The notes under the pieces: generated by a model | Database searches by the model: none | The model's input: only the letters and a program-made list of their open reading frames with translations | Told to the model about the DNA's origin: nothing | Position numbers and translations under genes: made by a program | Part shown: positions 62,719 to 64,000 of the stretch, piece after piece | Position numbering within the stretch: position 1 is the first letter of the stretch | How the letters are laid out: each line of letters begins with the position of its first letter | Assembly (NCBI GenBank): GCA_044225795.1 | Contig: JBGAIF010000002.1 | Location: 372,001-436,000 of the forward strand | Reading direction: 5' to 3' | Origin: Nemorincola sp044225795 | Lineage (GTDB): Bacteria; Bacteroidota; Bacteroidia; Chitinophagales; Chitinophagaceae | DNA: 64,000 bases

Positions 62719-63351
62719 CTATTGTTTAGCAGCCGGCACCAATTCTTTACAGATGCCTTTTTGCACAGCTACATTACGCCATGCACGGGTCATTTCGTTG
62801 AATAAAGGGATAGCCTCGGTTCCTCCAAAATCGTAGAATTCTGTCATCTCCAGATCGTTAGCGAGGATCTTTGTCACCTCCTTCGCCTTCACGCTATCAC
62901 CGACCATAACCAGGTTTATCTTCCTGCTCCTGTATAATGGAGCCAACACCTCATCATACCCTGCGGTGTTGAAGACCTTGACAATGTTCTTAGAACCTGT
63001 GATAGACTGAATACCACAAACAGTTTTTACGAGGTCTTCTTCAGCCGCAAAGACATTTGACGTCACATCTATAATGATCTTTGAACGCACATCTCCCAGC
63101 CAGTAAGCGACCTCACGCACATGCCTCGGCGCAGTAGCCACTACTATGATATCCGCAACTTCAGCAGCCTCTTCTATACTGCACACCGTGATATTGTGAA
63201 GGCTGTAAGATATGCAGGCCAGTTCCTCTCCCTGACGGCACGCCCTGAATACTTTGTGATCTGCAAAAGCAAAACCAAAAGCATATACATCCGCTATCTC
63301 CTCATTTCCGATGACAGCAATATTCATTGATGCCAGTGTCTTATAACTCAT
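62719..63351 (-). CDS. Rossmann-fold NAD(P)-binding oxidoreductase-like protein (F420-reductase type)
   Basis: The 210-residue protein has a first strand (MNIAVIG), a DIIVVATAPRHVREVAYWLG segment, IIIDVTSNVF and KNIVKVFNTAGYDEV, the layout of F420-dependent NADP reductase-like proteins. The nucleotide loop is unusual: IGNEEIADVYAFGFA lacks the normal GxGxxG. Whether it binds NADP is therefore uncertain. Starts at 63351 and 63327 are both possible; a GAATTTTG box (63394-63387) sits better with 63351. Confidence 0.65.
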   Translation of the reverse strand: MSYKTLASMNIAVIGNEEIADVYAFGFAFADHKVFRACRQGEELACISYSLHNITVCSIEEAAEVADIIVVATAPRHVREVAYWLGDVRSKIIIDVTSNVFAAEEDLVKTVCGIQSITGSKNIVKVFNTAGYDEVLAPLYRSRKINLVMVGDSVKAKEVTKILANDLEMTEFYDFGGTEAIPLFNEMTRAWRNVAVQKGICKELVPAAKQ

Positions 63352-63700
63352 ACCTGTTCATTATTATAGGAATACAACTTCTGCCGCAAAATTCATTGCG
63401 TACAATCTTCGTGGTAAAAGGTATGTATGGTAGTAGTTTTCAAATGTCAGTATAATTATTTGCATTACCAATAACCCTGACCATAACTCCAACCGGGCAT
63501 TTTATTCCGGGTTTGCTATCTAATTGCTTTAATGCAAAGTACACATTTGTTATTTCATCTGAGGAGTAAAGAATACTTTCATCTGTGGCTAATGGCATCT
63601 TTCCTGTGGTCAACGACCCGGCTGCCAACCAGAGAACCCACCGTACAAAAAAAGTAAGGGCCGCCACACGGCAGCCCTTACTTATTCAAAGAATGAACTA
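63352..63700. other. Gene-free interval downstream of the OmpA-family gene
   Basis: A 75-codon frame on the minus strand (63440-63667) has no recognisable motif and overlaps the terminator, so I do not call it a gene. Contents are the upstream region of the oxidoreductase gene and the terminator at 63647-63682. Confidence 0.5.
63647..63682 (-). terminator. Intrinsic terminator of the OmpA-family gene
   Basis: A 13-pair stem (63653-63665 with 63670-63682, one G-U pair) has a four-base loop. It is followed on the minus strand by a run of seven U (63653-63647). This is a strong rho-independent terminator. Confidence 0.85.
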
Positions 63701-64000
63701 TTACTTATTGTGCTTCAACGTCATTGTCACACGACGGTTCTTAGCCCTTCCTTCCGGTGTATCGTTAGGAGCAACCGGATTATCAAGACCGTGACCGATG
63801 GTCTTCAGACGTTTAACAGAGATACCGTTGTTCTGGAGGTAAGTCCTCACGGCAGCAGCACGTCTGTCAGAGAGGCGCTTGTTGTAGCCGGCTGAACCAG
63901 TGTTATCTGTGTAGCCATCTATCAAAATAGTAGCGCTTTCGTCTTCGTTGAGCTCTATCACTGCTTCCATCAGTATCGGGTAAGAAGCAGGGTGTATGGT
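63701..64000 (-). CDS. OmpA-family C-terminal peptidoglycan-binding domain (5' part beyond the window)
   Basis: The frame stays open to the window edge and encodes 99 residues of an OmpA C-terminal domain: IHPASYPILMEAV, then ILIDGYTDNTGSAGYNKRLSDRRA, AVRTYLQNNGI and KNRRVTMTL. The Asp and Arg in the TDNTGSxxYN and LSDRRA region bind diaminopimelate of peptidoglycan. The ATG at 63970 is internal, since similarity continues upstream of it. The protein is probably a larger OmpA-like outer-membrane protein or lipoprotein. Confidence 0.9.
   Translation of the reverse strand, partial: TIHPASYPILMEAVIELNEDESATILIDGYTDNTGSAGYNKRLSDRRAAAVRTYLQNNGISVKRLKTIGHGLDNPVAPNDTPEGRAKNRRVTMTLKHNK

Noticed and set aside
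63440..63667. A 75-codon minus-strand open frame.
   Set aside because: No recognisable motif, and it overlaps the terminator of the OmpA-family gene.

Overview
The window looks like a chromosomal segment of a Bacteroidota bacterium, probably near Chitinophagaceae. The signs are TAnnTTTG promoter elements upstream of many genes, secreted giants ending in T9SS-type sorting domains, a TonB receptor with a carboxypeptidase-like N-terminal domain, DUF5686, DUF4402 and GWxTD-type proteins, a futalosine-pathway MqnA, and few Shine-Dalgarno sequences. No rRNA, tRNA, CRISPR array, phage or transposase was recognised.

Region 1 (1-13.4 kb, mostly minus strand) holds metabolic and stress genes: a YodC-like/LOG pair, a DUF6544 pair, a small helical protein, a CcoI/FixI copper ATPase with a small Cys-containing partner, and a tight seven-gene unit hmgA-hppD-paaA-paaB-paaC-paaD-MBL/rhodanese for O2-dependent breakdown of tyrosine and phenylacetate. 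paaB carries a single-base frameshift. Four promoters in this region share one architecture: a TGAC-N4-GTCA-like dyad centred exactly 33 bp upstream of the centre of a TAnnTTTG box. This is the geometry of Crp/Fnr-family class II activation. The geometry also fixes two start codons.

Region 2 (13.4-36.6 kb) is the most unusual part. One minus-strand operon encodes a PapD-like chaperone, a 2469-residue secreted protein with 16 Big2/Ig-like repeats and a T9SS-like C-terminus, a DUF4402 protein, and an 875-residue usher-like outer-membrane protein. Next come a REC-only regulator, a sigma-54-dependent NtrC-type activator and a hybrid histidine kinase. After them are a second giant (NHL propeller plus 15 Big2 repeats plus sorting domain) and a second DUF4402 gene with highly biased codons. 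That last gene has a near-consensus sigma-54 promoter, upstream dyads and a 19-bp perfect terminator stem. I infer a chaperone-usher-like surface-fibre system combined with T9SS-type giants and controlled by the embedded sigma-54 circuit.

Region 3 (36.7-52.0 kb) is mainly envelope and housekeeping: a transglutaminase-like membrane protein, a class A PBP, an alpha/beta hydrolase, a tiny lipoprotein, Mpl, a DEDDh exonuclease, a dolichol-phosphate-mannose-synthase-like glycosyltransferase, WbqC-like, GWxTD-type and CDF proteins, then pyrR-pyrB. A roughly 1-kb gene-free stretch (52.0-53.06 kb) carries a four-copy tandem repeat and several hairpins.

Region 4 (53-64 kb) holds a DUF5686 protein, MqnA, an AhpD-like protein, an ABC-F ATPase, a DUF3347 lipoprotein beside a TonB receptor, a secreted hypothetical protein, a Rossmann-fold oxidoreductase and the C-terminus of an OmpA-family protein that runs off the window. 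Convergent genes are packed very tightly: five pairs have stop codons 0-2 bp apart.
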